Below, one piece after another: positions 18,241 to 18,606 of a stretch of 18,606 bases of DNA. How positions within the stretch are numbered: the first letter of the stretch is position 1; every line of letters begins with the position of its first letter. Under the pieces are notes generated by a model that was given only the letters and a program-made list of their open reading frames with translations, was not told the DNA's origin and made no database searches. The DNA is taken from contig CAKUDW010000015.1 of the NCBI GenBank assembly GCA_934645275.1, positions 1 through 18,606 on the forward strand, in the 5' to 3' direction. A program made the translations under genes and the position numbers. The DNA is from an uncultured Clostridia bacterium. GTDB taxonomy: Bacteria > Bacillota_A > Clostridia > Christensenellales > Aristaeellaceae.

Positions 18241-18606
18241 ATGGCAACCATTAAGATCGCGCTGGCGGGCAACCCGAACTGCGGCAAAACCACGCTGTTC
18301 AACGCGCTCACCGGCTCCAATCAGTTTGTCGGCAACTGGCCGGGCGTTACTGTAGAAAAGAAGGAAGGCCACCTGAGGAAGCATGACGGCGTCGTCATCA
18401 TGGACCTTCCGGGCATCTATTCCCTTTCGCCTTACACGCTTGAAGAGGTCGTTTCCCGTAACTATCTGATCGGCGAACGTCCGGACGCCATTCTGAACAT
18501 CATCGACGGCACGAACCTGGAGCGCAACCTGTATCTGACCACTCAGCTGACCGAGCTGGGCATTCCGGTGGTCATCGCCGTGAATATGATGGACGTGGTG
18601 CGCAAG
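18241..18606 (+). CDS. feoB: Ferrous iron transporter FeoB, N-terminal G domain (partial at window end)
   Basis: The first 122 residues of the main Fe2+ uptake protein, open at the window end. All G-protein motifs are present: G1 GNPNCGKT (10-17), G2 threonine in [11 protein letters not shown] (T37), G3 [11 protein letters not shown] (55-65) and G4 NMMD (115-118). The helical spacer and the membrane domain lie beyond the window. AGGAGGG lies 8 nt before the ATG. It is the third gene of the feo operon, after two feoA genes and a 78-bp gap. Confidence 0.96.
   Translation, partial: MATIKIALAGNPNCGKTTLFNALTGSNQFVGNWPGVTVEKKEGHLRKHDGVVIMDLPGIYSLSPYTLEEVVSRNYLIGERPDAILNIIDGTNLERNLYLTTQLTELGIPVVIAVNMMDVVRK

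Noticed and set aside
1..18606. CRISPR arrays, tRNA or rRNA genes, prophage genes
   Set aside because: No regularly spaced repeats, no cloverleaf-like GTTCGA-type segments and no phage or transposase motifs were found on reading both strands.

Overview
The window looks like a chromosomal stretch from a GC-rich anaerobic member of the Bacillota (Clostridia), probably a gut commensal. Supporting signs are strong GGAGG ribosome sites, consensus TTGACA/TATAAT promoters, a FeoA-FeoA-FeoB ferrous iron operon, a DUF3793-flavodoxin operon, an OadB/OadG-type sodium pump module, a short DtxR/MntR-type regulator and MATE/LysR/radical SAM genes. No tRNA, rRNA, transposase, phage gene or CRISPR array was seen.

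Layout. 1-1380: the tail of an ABC permease, its ATPase (+) and two tandem terminators. 1640-3810 (-): a secreted 165-aa protein with its own promoter embedded in a palindrome, and an orphan oadB plus a 43-aa OadG-like subunit. The oadB promoter is followed by a structured leader that ends in an intrinsic terminator, which may be a riboswitch. 3835-8080 (-): two different arylsulfate sulfotransferase (ASST) genes flanking a lipoprotein gene; one ASST is secreted and one is membrane anchored. 8257-10312 (+): an OmpR-type response regulator and sensor kinase, divergent from the ASST operon. 10332-11456 (-): a radical SAM protein with extra cysteines. 11621-12973 (+): a MATE transporter. 12986-13870 (-): a LysR regulator, divergent from a PQ-loop membrane protein fused to a degenerate SGNH-hydrolase-like domain (14020-14877, +).

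14990-18606 is a metal (probably iron) homeostasis island. It holds a DtxR-family regulator, a CopZ-like HMA protein, a 29-aa membrane peptide, a flavodoxin, a DUF3793 protein and the start of a feoA-feoA-feoB operon. At least eight copies of an operator-like inverted repeat, approximately GTTAGA-N4-TCTAAC, sit on the promoters of these units. Three of them lie exactly 33 bp apart across tandem feo promoters. The regulator has a DtxR-like Cys-x-x-Glu-His metal site, so the simplest model is iron-dependent repression of all three units by the locally encoded protein.

The most interesting items for follow-up are this operator array, the PQ-loop/pseudo-SGNH fusion, the oadB leader RNA, the dual ASST locus beside a two-component system, and two tiny membrane protein genes that are easily missed.
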